DNA of 64,000 bases from Geminicoccus roseus DSM 18922 (GCF_000427665.1 NZ_KE386572.1:4960373-5024372); one strand, 5' to 3'. Positions 28,529 to 36,387 are shown, numbered from the stretch's first letter. Translations and numbers: made by a program. Notes: generated by a model not told the origin, from the sequence alone.

Positions 28529-29119
28529 GTGCACCTGACCGGGCTGGCGCTGGGCGCTCTCGCCTGCATCGTCCTGGCCCTGGCGGCCTTGCCCGAGGCC
28601 GGCCTGCGCCAGGCGGCCGCGCTCGGTCTCTACGCGCTGGGGCTCATGGCGATGCTGGCCTGCTCGGCCCGCTACCATCTGGCGAGCGAGCCGAACCGCA
28701 AGCACCGCCTGCGCCGGTTCGACCACGCCGCGATCTTCCTGATGATCGCCGGCACCTATACCCCGCTCCTGGCGATCGCGGTCGGCAGCGACAGCGCCCT
28801 GTTCCTGCTGGCGCTGGTCTGGCTGGTGGCCCTGTTCGGCGTCGCCATCAAGCTCCTGGCGGTGCCGGTGCCCGAATGGCTGTCGGTGGCGCTCTATCTC
28901 GGGCTTGGCTGGACGATCCTGCTGACCCCTGGCGGAATCGCCGCCGCCCTGTCCGGCTCGTGCCTGGCGCTGCTGGTGGCGGGCGGGATCGTCTACAGCC
29001 TGGGCGTGCCCTTCTATCTCTGGCGAAGCCTGCGCTTCCACACCGCGATCTGGCACGTCTTCGTGCTGGCCGGGGCTGCCTGCCACTACCTGGTCGTGCT
29101 GGACGAGGCGACCGGCTGA
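28529..29119 (+). CDS. Hemolysin III / TrhA-family membrane protein, start uncertain
   Basis: 196 residues from a GTG, with seven predicted membrane helices. Family motifs are 'CSARYHL', 'RRFDHAAIFLMIAGTYTP' and the C-terminal 'FHTAIWHVFVLAGAACHY', whose His residues form the metal cluster of the PAQR/HlyIII fold. Homologous-looking sequence ('WRLPGELPDKVVHL') continues upstream in the same frame for about 25 codons with no ATG, GTG or TTG; the first possible codon is a CTG at 28448 overlapping the TGA of the lipoprotein gene. The true start may be that CTG, or the GTG used here. Function of bacterial members is unsettled. Confidence 0.78.
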   Translation: MHLTGLALGALACIVLALAALPEAGLRQAAALGLYALGLMAMLACSARYHLASEPNRKHRLRRFDHAAIFLMIAGTYTPLLAIAVGSDSALFLLALVWLVALFGVAIKLLAVPVPEWLSVALYLGLGWTILLTPGGIAAALSGSCLALLVAGGIVYSLGVPFYLWRSLRFHTAIWHVFVLAGAACHYLVVLDEATG

Positions 29120-29135
29120 GGGCAGGCGCCCGCTC

Positions 29136-29573
29136 TCAGCCCTCCACCTCGTGGGCCGTCAGGAACATCGCCTTCTCCAGCGCTTCGAAGAAGCGCTGGT
29201 AGGGCGCCGGATCCTCGACCGCCTCGGCGTTGTACTCGGCATTGGCCCGGACCATGGTCTGCTCGGCGCCGCTCGGCCGCACCGTCACGGTCATCCGCAG
29301 CGCATAGCCATCCAGCTTGGTGCCGCTGACCGAGCCCAGCGTCGCATCGGCCTTGTCGACCACGAAGCCCAGGTCCTGCAGCGTCGCGATCACGGTGCGC
29401 AGCGTCTGGGTCCGGTCGGCGGTGTCGAAGGTGCGGGTCTGGAAGCTGCGCAGCTGCACCGCGCTGGCGCTGCTCTGCAGGATCTGGTCGCGGCTGTTGG
29501 TCTGGCAGCCGGCCAGGATGGTGGTGGCGGCCAGGATGGCGGCCAGCAGGCCCGTGCGCATGGTCGACCTCAT
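29136..29573 (-). CDS. Small lipoprotein, paralogue of its upstream neighbour
   Basis: 145 residues with a signal peptide and lipobox 'ILAGC' (Cys23). The mature part is clearly related to the preceding gene: 'LRSFQTRTFDTADRTQTL' and 'TLQDLGFVVDKADATLGSVS' match 'RQLQTRVFDTTDETALL' and 'VMQDLGFSLDESETDLGVI'. I recognise no functional domain. Its ATG overlaps the stop of the paralogue (ATGA). Last of a three-lipoprotein operon, presumably in the outer membrane. Confidence 0.75.
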   Translation of the reverse strand: MRSTMRTGLLAAILAATTILAGCQTNSRDQILQSSASAVQLRSFQTRTFDTADRTQTLRTVIATLQDLGFVVDKADATLGSVSGTKLDGYALRMTVTVRPSGAEQTMVRANAEYNAEAVEDPAPYQRFFEALEKAMFLTAHEVEG

Positions 29574-30091
29574 ATCGCGTTCGCCGTCAGGAAGACCGAC
29601 TGGGACAGCTTGTCGTAGAATTCCTGGTAGAGCCCGGGCTCGCCCAGGAACTCCTGCCTGGAGACGTCGCCCCGGTCGTTCCAGACGATCCGCTGGAAGG
29701 TCACCCGCGTGCTGGTCCGGTCGCCCTCCAGCGGGGTGGTGACGAAGGCCAGCCGGATCTTCTGCTGGTCGTCGGTGGGCACGTCCACGCCGAGCAGGAC
29801 CGCCATGATGATGGCGTTGGCCATCTGGCCGCTCTCCCTGGCGCTGCGGGTCTTCGACGCGACGATGACCCCGAGATCGGTCTCGCTCTCGTCCAGGGAG
29901 AAGCCCAGGTCCTGCATGACGCCAGCGCCCGCCTGCAGCAGGGCGGTCTCGTCGGTGGTGTCGAAGACGCGGGTCTGCAGCTGGCGGCGCTGAAGGCTCT
30001 CGCTGTCGAGCTGCAGGGCCTCGGGAGGGATGCCCTGCTGGCATGCGGCGACGGCCAGCGCCAGGCCGGCGACGACGAGTCGGCGTTTCAT
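29570..30091 (-). CDS. Lipoprotein of unknown function, paralogue of its downstream neighbour
   Basis: 173 residues with lipobox 'AVAAC' (Cys17). The core 'QLQTRVFDTTDE' then 'VMQDLGFSLDESETDLGVIV' is shared with the next gene, but this copy has a central insertion ('GQMANAIIMAVLLGVDVP', about 98-115), which could be a short hydrophobic segment, and ends 'YDKLSQSVFLTANAI', parallel to 'EALEKAMFLTAHEVEG'. The two are a tandem duplication. It starts 10 bp after the BamE-like gene. The ATG at MKRRLVV is chosen for the signal peptide. Confidence 0.75.
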   Translation of the reverse strand: MKRRLVVAGLALAVAACQQGIPPEALQLDSESLQRRQLQTRVFDTTDETALLQAGAGVMQDLGFSLDESETDLGVIVASKTRSARESGQMANAIIMAVLLGVDVPTDDQQKIRLAFVTTPLEGDRTSTRVTFQRIVWNDRGDVSRQEFLGEPGLYQEFYDKLSQSVFLTANAI

Positions 30092-30101
30092 CGGGGCGCC
30101 C

Positions 30102-30518
30102 TCAGAACGACGACTGGCGGTACGAGTAGTCGCGGACCAGGTTGTCCTCATCGAAATTGATGATGATCGTCAGGGTCCGCTGCGAGGAGCTTTGCGCCGA
30201 GCTGCCACCCTCGGCGCCACCCAGCAGCAGGAACACGAACCCGCTGGAGGACGACTGGACGTTGCTGGTGGCGACCTTGTCGTACACCCATGTCTCGCGC
30301 CGCTGCTTGTCGGTGGTCACCATGTTCGGCGAGCCCAGCGCGGCGACGACCTCGGCGCTCGACATCCCGACCTTGATCTCGCGCTGGACAGTGCCGACCG
30401 AAATGCGGTCCTGCGACGGATCGGAAACGTTTTGGGACAACTGCTGCGGTGATGTGCAGGAGACGATTGCCGGCGCCGCGAGCATCAGTGCCGCGAGCCA
30501 AAATACTTTCTTAGCCAC
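30102..30518 (-). CDS. SmpA/OmlA (BamE-like) domain lipoprotein
   Basis: 138 residues from a GTG with 'AGGA' 8 bases upstream. Signal peptide ends 'AIVSC' (Cys21). The mature part has the BamE-like fold signature 'QREIKVGMSSAEVVAALGSPN' (shown in family style as 'IKVGM...VAALGSP') followed by 'RRETWVYDKV', a region used by BamE to bind the BAM complex. It is longer than BamE because of a Ser/Gly-rich loop ('SSSSGFVFLLLGGAEGGSS') and an extra C-terminal strand pair. It may be true BamE or one of the many other SmpA-domain lipoproteins. First of the lipoprotein trio. Confidence 0.72.
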   Translation of the reverse strand: MAKKVFWLAALMLAAPAIVSCTSPQQLSQNVSDPSQDRISVGTVQREIKVGMSSAEVVAALGSPNMVTTDKQRRETWVYDKVATSNVQSSSSGFVFLLLGGAEGGSSAQSSSQRTLTIIINFDEDNLVRDYSYRQSSF

Positions 30519-30655
30519 CCATGAATTCCTGGATACTTTGCTGGAAAGCCAGGAATGGGCGGCAGCGCCTTGACCGGCAACTGTTTCCTTTCCGGTAAAG
30601 GTGCGGACATGTATCCGATGTGACCGAAAAGTAACGTGGCCCAGGCGGACGTGCT

Positions 30656-31195
30656 TCACCTCTCGATCCAGGCCTTCGTTTCCCCCAGGATCTCCTCGGC
30701 CAGGTCGGAATCGTCGCTGATCCGCGCCAGGAGCAGCGCTCCCACCATGGCCGCCCAGCTGCCGATCGCGGCCTGGCGCCTGGCCGCCTCGTCCGCGCCC
30801 GGGGCGGTGCGGGCCAGGCGCTCGATCTGGCGCCGCAGGCCCCTGGTCATCGCCGCCCGCGCCTCCGGCGTCTGCCGGATCGTTTCCGGGCCCAGGGCCA
30901 CGGTGGCGCAGCCGCCGGCCCGTTCGTCCCGGTGCCGGGGCGAGAGGTAGCTCCGGGCGAACTCAGCCAGTTCCACCTCGCCCGCCAAGTTGGCCGCGAG
31001 CGCATGTTCCACCGTCCAGGCGACCAGTTCGTCCTTGGACTGGAAATGCCCGTAGAAGCCGCCATGGGTCAGCCCGGCTGCCTTCATCACCTCCGCCACC
31101 GTCACGGCCGCCACGCCCTTGTCCCGGAACAGGCGGCTGGCCGCCTCCAGGATCCGGCGCCGGTTCTCCAGCATCTGCTCGCGGCTGACCTTCAT
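30656..31195 (-). CDS. TetR/AcrR-family transcriptional regulator
   Basis: 179 residues. The N-terminal helix-turn-helix is typical: 'NRRRILEAASRLFRDKG' and 'VTVAEVMKAAGLTHGGFYGHF' (about 11-56). The C-terminal ligand domain contains 'GGCATVALGPETIRQTPE', seen in the LmrA/YxaF or RutR-like branch. It is divergent from an SDR gene; two matching inverted repeats lie between them and are its likely operators. A small-molecule-responsive repressor of the SDR gene is the simplest model. Confidence 0.9.
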   Translation of the reverse strand: MKVSREQMLENRRRILEAASRLFRDKGVAAVTVAEVMKAAGLTHGGFYGHFQSKDELVAWTVEHALAANLAGEVELAEFARSYLSPRHRDERAGGCATVALGPETIRQTPEARAAMTRGLRRQIERLARTAPGADEAARRQAAIGSWAAMVGALLLARISDDSDLAEEILGETKAWIER

Positions 31196-31216
31196 GGTCC
31201 CTCCCCCTCGTGCTGC

Positions 31217-31246
31217 TTGACAGCATACATGATGCCCATCATGAAT
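31217..31246 (+). promoter_or_regulatory. Candidate promoter of the SDR gene
   Basis: A consensus -35 'TTGACA' lies at 31217-31222. With an 18-base spacer the -10 would be 'ATGAAT' (31241-31246). The upstream TetR operator (31228-31243) fills the spacer and -10, so binding there should block RNA polymerase. The SDR ribosome-binding site 'GAAGGAG' is at about 31290. Confidence 0.5.
31228..31243. promoter_or_regulatory. TetR operator site 1 (inverted repeat)
   Basis: 'CATGATGCCCATCATG' is a perfect dyad, CATGATG-CC-CATCATG. It overlaps the spacer and -10 of the proposed SDR promoter. It matches site 2 in the core ATGAT-N4-ATCAT. Confidence 0.6.
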
Positions 31247-31253
31247 GCATTCA

Positions 31254-31269
31254 GATGATCGCCATCATG
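31254..31269. promoter_or_regulatory. TetR operator site 2 (inverted repeat)
   Basis: 'GATGATCGCCATCATG' has the same ATGAT-N4-ATCAT core as site 1; its centre is 26 bp downstream, about two and a half helical turns. The second copy supports a dimer-binding regulator acting at both. Confidence 0.55.
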
Positions 31270-31303
31270 ATTACGGGTCCGCAAGCCCGCGAAGGAGCAT
31301 CCC

Positions 31304-32092
31304 ATGGCCAGCCATCCCGCCGTTCTCGTCACCGGGGCCTCGACCGGCATCGGCGCCGTTTATGCGGAACGTTTCGCCCGGCGCGGCCACGATCTCGTGC
31401 TGGTGGCGCGTGACCAGGCGCGCCTGGAGGCACTCGCCGGCCGCCTGCGCGGCGAGACCGGGGTCCAGGTCGAGATCCTCCGCGCCGACCTCACCGAGAA
31501 GGCCGACCTGACCCGGGTCGAGGACCGCCTGCGCACCGACCAGCGCATCGGCGTGCTGGTCAACAATGCCGGCGCCATCTCCGCCGGCGGCTTCCTGGAG
31601 CAGGACCCGGAGGAGGTCGCCCGGATCATCGCCCTCAACACCACCGCCCTCGCCCGACTGGCCAGCGCCGTGGCCCCGCGCCTGGTGGAGGCTGGTGCCG
31701 GCAGCATCGTCAACATCGGCTCGGTGGTGGGCCTGGCGCCCGAGCTTGGCCTCGCCGTCTACGGCGCCACCAAGGCGTTCGTGCTGTTCTTCAGCCAGGG
31801 CCTCCAGCTCGAGCTCGGGCCCAGGGGCGTCTATGTCCAGGCGGTGCTGCCCTCGGCGACCCGGACGGAAATCTGGTCGAACGCCGGCCGGGATGTCGAC
31901 CAGCTGCCGGCGGTGATGGAGACGGCCGAGCTGGTGGATGCGGCGCTGGCCGGCTTCGACCGCCGCGAGCCCGTCACCATCCCGCCGCTGCCCGATGCCG
32001 GCCAGTGGGCTGCCTACGAGGCCGCCCGCCAGGCCATGCTGCCGAACTTCATGCAGGCCCATGCCGCCGAGCGCTACCGCAGCGCCGCCTGA
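31304..32092 (+). CDS. Short-chain dehydrogenase/reductase
   Basis: 262 residues. Classical SDR: the NAD(P)-binding glycine motif 'VTGASTGIGAVYAERFA', 'NNAGAISAGGF', the catalytic Ser in 'VNIGSVVGLAP', and 'YGATKAF' with Tyr and Lys. Substrate unknown. The C-terminal region 'VLPSATRTEIWSNAGRD' is common in SDRs that act on small hydrophobic alcohols or ketones. Regulated by the divergent TetR gene on the evidence of the twin operators. Confidence 0.9.
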   Translation: MASHPAVLVTGASTGIGAVYAERFARRGHDLVLVARDQARLEALAGRLRGETGVQVEILRADLTEKADLTRVEDRLRTDQRIGVLVNNAGAISAGGFLEQDPEEVARIIALNTTALARLASAVAPRLVEAGAGSIVNIGSVVGLAPELGLAVYGATKAFVLFFSQGLQLELGPRGVYVQAVLPSATRTEIWSNAGRDVDQLPAVMETAELVDAALAGFDRREPVTIPPLPDAGQWAAYEAARQAMLPNFMQAHAAERYRSAA

Positions 32093-32106
32093 CACCCGGC
32101 CGACCC

Positions 32107-32871
32107 TCAGCCGGGACGGGTGAACACCTCCACCCCGTCGGCGGTGATCCCGACCGTGTCCTCGGCCTGGGCCGACCAGGCGCGGTCGCGGGTCACCACC
32201 GACCAGCCGTCGGGCAGCGTCTTGGTGGCGGGCTTGCCGGCCACCAGGATCGGCTGGACCGACAGGAACATGCCCTCCTCCAGGACATCGCCCTCGCCTG
32301 GCCGGCCGTGATGGGCGACGTGCGGCTCCATGAAGAACTCGCGGCCGATCCCGTGGCCGCCCAGATCGCGCAGCACCGCGAAGCCCACCCCCTCGACCCG
32401 CGCCTCCGCCGCCTGCTGGATGGCATGGCCGAGATCCCCCAGGGTGACGCCCGGGCGCAGGACCGCCAGCCCCGCCGCCAGCGCCCGCTCGGCGCGCAGG
32501 GCCAGGAGGCGGCCGCGCGGCGTGGGCGTCCCGGCATGGAAGGTCCGGCAGATCCCGGCATGCCAGCCGTCCACCTGTGCCTTGAACGCGATCTTCACCA
32601 GGTCGCCTTCCGCCAGCTTCCGCGCGCCGGGAATCCCGTGGCACACCGTGTGGTTGACCGAGATGCAGGCGGCGGCGGGAAAGCCCAGGATGCCCTTGGT
32701 GGCGGGCAGGCCGCCCTCGGCAAGGATGCTGGCCTCGACGATCCGGTCGATCTCGGCGGTGCTGGTGCCGGGCGCCACCGCAGCTCCGGCCTGCGCCATC
32801 GCGCCGGCCGCGACCCGGCCGGCAACACGCATCTGGGCGAACGCCTCGGGCCCGTGGCGGACGATCGCCAT
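32107..32871 (-). CDS. Methionine aminopeptidase-like pseudoenzyme (metal site lost)
   Basis: 254 residues with the type I methionine aminopeptidase fold throughout. His78 ('TVCHGIPG'), His173 ('GGHGIGREFF') and Glu237 ('SAQAEDTVG') are kept. The metal ligands are not: the first Asp is Ala95 ('LVKIAFK'), the second is Gly106 ('GWHAGICRTF') and the third-domain Glu is Gln206 ('LSVQPIL'); the second conserved His is Phe180. With three of five metal ligands gone it should not cleave methionine as the intact neighbour does. It starts 10 bp after that gene's stop codon, so they are probably cotranscribed. Possible roles are ribosome or nascent-chain binding, or regulation of its partner. Confidence 0.85.
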   Translation of the reverse strand: MAIVRHGPEAFAQMRVAGRVAAGAMAQAGAAVAPGTSTAEIDRIVEASILAEGGLPATKGILGFPAAACISVNHTVCHGIPGARKLAEGDLVKIAFKAQVDGWHAGICRTFHAGTPTPRGRLLALRAERALAAGLAVLRPGVTLGDLGHAIQQAAEARVEGVGFAVLRDLGGHGIGREFFMEPHVAHHGRPGEGDVLEEGMFLSVQPILVAGKPATKTLPDGWSVVTRDRAWSAQAEDTVGITADGVEVFTRPG

Positions 32872-32881
32872 CGGCGCCGGG

Positions 32882-33847
32882 TCAGCCGGTCCGGACGATC
32901 TGGTAGGGCGGCTTCTCGTAGCCCAGCGCCGAGCGGGTGAACACCTCCACCCCGGTCTCGGTGACCCCCACCGTGTGCTCGAACTGCGCCGAGGAGGTCT
33001 TGTCGCGGGTCACGCAGGTCCAGCCATCCGCCAGCACCAGCACATCCGGGCGGCCGACATTCACCATCGGCTCGATGGTGAAGAACATCCCGGGCTTGAG
33101 CACCACCGGCGGGCGCTTCTCGACCTGCAGCTTGCGCGGGATCTTGTAGTGCTTGACCTCGGGCGCGTCGTGGAAGTTGCGGCCGACGCCGTGGCCGACG
33201 AACTCCTCGACCACCGAGAAGGCCACGCCGTGGCGGCGCTCCTCGACGACCTTCTGGATCGCCCAGCCCACGTCGTCCAGCGTGGCCCCGGGCTTCACCG
33301 CGTCGATCCCGGCCCACATCGATTCGAAGGTCCGCTCGATCAGCAGGAGGTCCTTCACCTTGGCCTTGGGCAGCGCGAACATCCTGGACGTGTCGCCGTA
33401 CCAGCCGTCCAGGATCACGGTGACGTCGATGTTCAGCGTGTCGTCCGGCTGCAGCAGCTTCTTCTCGCTGGGGATGCCGTGGTTCACCACCCGACCGATC
33501 GAGATGCAGGAGGAGGCCGGGTAGCCCTTGTAGTTCTTGGTGGCCGGGATGCCGCCATGGTCCAGCATGTAGCGCTCGATCAGCCGGTCGAGCTCGGCCG
33601 TGCTGATCCCTGGCCGGATATGCGGCGTGATGAAGTCCAGCGTGTCGGCGGCCAGCCTTCCGGCCCGGCGCATCCCCTCGAACCCGGCCTCGTCATGGAT
33701 CGGGATCGGGCGGCTCTCCAGGCCGTGCTCGATGAAGCTGTTGGCGAACGTCTCCGCAGCCGCTTCCAGGCCGGCCATCGACGCCAGGTCGAACGGCTCG
33801 TCGGGCTTCTTGAAGATGCTCTTGGCAGGCTTGATCGGGCGGTTCAT
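32882..33847 (-). CDS. map: Methionine aminopeptidase, type I, catalytically complete
   Basis: 321 residues with all five metal ligands: Asp141 ('LNIDVTV'), Asp152 ('YGDTSRMF'), His219 ('VGHGVGRNFH'), Glu259 ('FTIEPMV') and Glu290 ('SAQFEHTVG'), plus His123 ('VNHGIPS'). It removes the initiator Met from nascent proteins. An N-terminal extension of about 50 residues and a C-terminal tail ('SALGYEKPPYQIVRT') are alphaproteobacterial additions. The ATG at MNRPIKP is chosen on homology; the frame extends upstream without support. Paired with a metal-dead paralogue. Confidence 0.93.
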   Translation of the reverse strand: MNRPIKPAKSIFKKPDEPFDLASMAGLEAAAETFANSFIEHGLESRPIPIHDEAGFEGMRRAGRLAADTLDFITPHIRPGISTAELDRLIERYMLDHGGIPATKNYKGYPASSCISIGRVVNHGIPSEKKLLQPDDTLNIDVTVILDGWYGDTSRMFALPKAKVKDLLLIERTFESMWAGIDAVKPGATLDDVGWAIQKVVEERRHGVAFSVVEEFVGHGVGRNFHDAPEVKHYKIPRKLQVEKRPPVVLKPGMFFTIEPMVNVGRPDVLVLADGWTCVTRDKTSSAQFEHTVGVTETGVEVFTRSALGYEKPPYQIVRTG

Positions 33848-33911
33848 TCGGCAGGAATCGCAGGATGTCGGGGGATGGACGGGTCCGGCTACACGCTGAG
33901 CCCGGGCGAAG

Positions 33912-34781
33912 TCAACCGGCGCCCGTCCGCAGCTTCTCGCGCCACGCCGCATACAGCCCGCTGGCGACGATCACGCAGGCGCCCGCCACCACGATCAGGC
34001 TCGGCACGTCGCCGAACACGATCCAGCCGGACAGGGAGGCCCAGATCAGCATGGTGTAGGTGAACGGCTGCACCGCCGCCGCCGGGGCGAATTTCAGCGC
34101 CAGCACCAGGCCGAAATGGCCGACCACGCCCAGCGCCGCGATCACGCAGAGCAGCAGCCACTGCTCCGGCGTGGGATCGGTCCAGAAGAACGGGCCGACC
34201 AGGGTGAGTGCGATCGTGCCGCCGATCGTCTGCCAGACCATCGAGGTCGCGGCGGCGTCGTGGCGGCCGGCGATCCGGGTCATGATCTGGTAGAACGCAT
34301 ACATCAGGGCGCAGCCCAGCATGATCAGCATGCCCGGGCTGACCTCGGCGAAGCCCGGCCGCACGATGATCAGCACGCCCACCAGGCCGCCGCCCACTGC
34401 GATCCAGCGGCGCAGGCCGACCTGCTCGCCCAGCATCGGCACGGACAGCGCCGTCACCAGCAACGGCGTGAGCGCGAAGATCGCATGGGCGTCGGCCAGC
34501 GGCATGGTCTGGTAGCCGTACACCACGAAGGTCATCTCGGCCGAGATCAGCACCGCCCGGCCGATCTGCAGCTTCGGCCGGGCGCTGCGCAGGGTCAGGC
34601 GCAGCCCGCCCGGCACCGCCAGCATCAGGACCAGCGGAATCGAGAGGGCGTAGCGCACCCAAAGGATCTGCACCGGCGCCAGCTGGGTGGACAGGGTCTT
34701 GCTGACCGCGTCCATCCAGCCGAAGCAGACCATCGCGCAAAGGCAGATCAGGATGCCTTTGGTGGTGGGCTCGAGCTTCAA
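33912..34781 (-). CDS. EamA/DMT-family transporter
   Basis: 289 residues with ten predicted membrane helices in two EamA repeats, as in the drug/metabolite exporters: 'ILICLCAMVCFGWMDAVSK' first, 'VRYALSIPLVLML', then 'GMLIMLGCALMYAFYQIM' starting the second repeat. It starts with a TTG whose last bases overlap the stop of the amidase (TTGA), so it is translationally coupled to it and may move the amidase's substrate or product. Substrate unknown. Confidence 0.85.
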   Translation of the reverse strand: MKLEPTTKGILICLCAMVCFGWMDAVSKTLSTQLAPVQILWVRYALSIPLVLMLAVPGGLRLTLRSARPKLQIGRAVLISAEMTFVVYGYQTMPLADAHAIFALTPLLVTALSVPMLGEQVGLRRWIAVGGGLVGVLIIVRPGFAEVSPGMLIMLGCALMYAFYQIMTRIAGRHDAAATSMVWQTIGGTIALTLVGPFFWTDPTPEQWLLLCVIAALGVVGHFGLVLALKFAPAAAVQPFTYTMLIWASLSGWIVFGDVPSLIVVAGACVIVASGLYAAWREKLRTGAG

Positions 34782-36202
34782 GTCCCCGACAGGGCGAAGC
34801 CTGCCGGCCGGAACGCGCCCTGGGCCCGCTCCACCGCCGCGGCCGCCCGCAGCACCAGCGCGTCGGCGAACGGCCGGCCGATGATCTGCAGCCCGATCGG
34901 CATGTGGTTGCCGTCCAGCCCCACCGGCACCGACACCGCCGGCAGCCCCAGCCAGTTGGACACCCCGATCAGCTGGCCGATCGCGTTGGCGGTGGCCACG
35001 AAGGTCGCGTCGCCGCCGGTATCCGTATCCGCGATCCGGGGGGTCTGGACCGGGCAGGTCGGCAGCACGATCAGGTCGGCCTCGCTGAACATTGCCTTGC
35101 AGAACGCGTCCAGCGCCGGGCCGCGGCTGCGCATCGCCGAGATGTAGTCCACCGCGGACAGCGCGAAGCCCGGCTCCATGCGCGCCAGGGTCTGCGGCAC
35201 GAAGTCGGCGCGGCGCTGCTGGACATGGGCGCGGTGCACGGCACCGCACTCGGCCATCAGCACCAGGCGGCGGATCGCGTTGATCTGCTCGACCCGTTCC
35301 ATCGCCCCTTCCCGGACGGTGGCGCCGTCGGCGACCAGCGCCTGGATCGCCTGGCGCACGGTGGCGTCGATCAGGGGATCCACGGTGCAGCCCAGGCCGC
35401 TGGTGGCGTGCAGCAGGCGCAGCCCGGCCACGCCGCGCTCCAGCCCGGCCGTGAACACCGGCACCGGGCGGCGGCTGGTGGTGCTGTCGTCCGGGTCGTG
35501 GCCGGCGATCGCCTGCAGCACCAGGGCGGCATCGCGGCTGGTGCGGGCGAGCGGGCCGACATGGTCCAGGGAGAAGCTGAGCGGCATGGCGCCGGCCCGG
35601 CTGACCAGGCCGTAGGTCGGCTTGATCCCGACCAGGCCGCAGAACGAGGCCGGGATGCGGATCGAGCCGCCGGTGTCGGAACCCAGCGTCGCGGCGATCA
35701 GCCCGGCCGCCACCGCGGTGGAGCCGCCCGAGGTCGAGCCGCCGGTGATCCGCTCCGGGTCGTAGGCGTTCTTGGGCGTGCCGGTATGGTTGTTGTGCCC
35801 GGTCACGCCCAGCGCGAACTCGACCATGTTGAGCCGGCCGACATCGATGGCGCCGGCCCGGTCCAGGCGCTGCAGGACCGTGGCGGTGCGCGGGGCCACG
35901 AACTCGCTGCGGATCACCGAGCCCTGCCCGGCGATCTCGCCTTCCCGGTAGAACATGTCCTTGTGCGCCAGCGGCACGCCGTGCAGCGCCCCGCGCAAGC
36001 GGCCCTGGGCGCGTTCCTGGTCGCAGCGGGCCGCCTCGGCCAGCGCGTAGTCCGGCCAGAGCCGGGCCGTGGCGTTGAGCGCCCGGCCGCGCCCTTCCAG
36101 CGCGGTCAGCACCGCCTCGGTCGCCTCCACCGAGCTGACCGCGCCTGTGCGGATCGCGTCGGCGAGTTCATGCAGCGACAGGCTCAGGATGGCGTGGCTC
36201 AT
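34778..36202 (-). CDS. Amidase signature-family hydrolase
   Basis: 474 residues. The Ser-cisSer-Lys amidase triad is visible: Lys in 'LAHKDMFYREG', and the Ser-rich 'ITGGSTSGGSTAVAAG' with 'LGSDTGGSIRIPASFCG'. This group contains GatA, indoleacetamide and urea-type (AtzF/AtzE) hydrolases. It is preceded by a 62-codon gene whose stop overlaps its ATG (ATGA) and is followed by a coupled EamA permease. The AtzG-like partner hints at an AtzE-type amidase, but the substrate is not determined. Confidence 0.88.
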   Translation of the reverse strand: MSHAILSLSLHELADAIRTGAVSSVEATEAVLTALEGRGRALNATARLWPDYALAEAARCDQERAQGRLRGALHGVPLAHKDMFYREGEIAGQGSVIRSEFVAPRTATVLQRLDRAGAIDVGRLNMVEFALGVTGHNNHTGTPKNAYDPERITGGSTSGGSTAVAAGLIAATLGSDTGGSIRIPASFCGLVGIKPTYGLVSRAGAMPLSFSLDHVGPLARTSRDAALVLQAIAGHDPDDSTTSRRPVPVFTAGLERGVAGLRLLHATSGLGCTVDPLIDATVRQAIQALVADGATVREGAMERVEQINAIRRLVLMAECGAVHRAHVQQRRADFVPQTLARMEPGFALSAVDYISAMRSRGPALDAFCKAMFSEADLIVLPTCPVQTPRIADTDTGGDATFVATANAIGQLIGVSNWLGLPAVSVPVGLDGNHMPIGLQIIGRPFADALVLRAAAAVERAQGAFRPAGFALSGT

Positions 36203-36387
36203 GCCGAAGGCCCTCCCTCGGCGTTGCGGTCCAGGGCCACCAGGAAGTCGCCCGGCTCCGTTTCCATCGGCAGGTCCGCGCACGCCTCGCGCAGCAGGGC
36301 GACCAGTTCCGTGCAGGTCGCCTGCGCCGATGCCGGGATCTCCACGCCCGCCGCCGTGGTCACCCTGTTCTCGTTCTCGCCCGCCAC
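36199..36387 (-). CDS. Small AtzG-like (DUF4089-like) protein coupled to the amidase
   Basis: 62 residues from a GTG with 'AAGGGA' 8 bases upstream; its stop overlaps the amidase ATG. The pattern 'CTELVALLREACADLPMETEPGD' followed by 'FLVALDRNAEG' is like the short helical AtzG/DUF4089 proteins that stabilise AtzE-type amidases as GatC does GatA. The match is pattern-level only and no residue is decisive, but the position just before an amidase is the expected one. Alternatively it is an uncharacterised small gene. Confidence 0.5.
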   Translation of the reverse strand: MAGENENRVTTAAGVEIPASAQATCTELVALLREACADLPMETEPGDFLVALDRNAEGGPSA

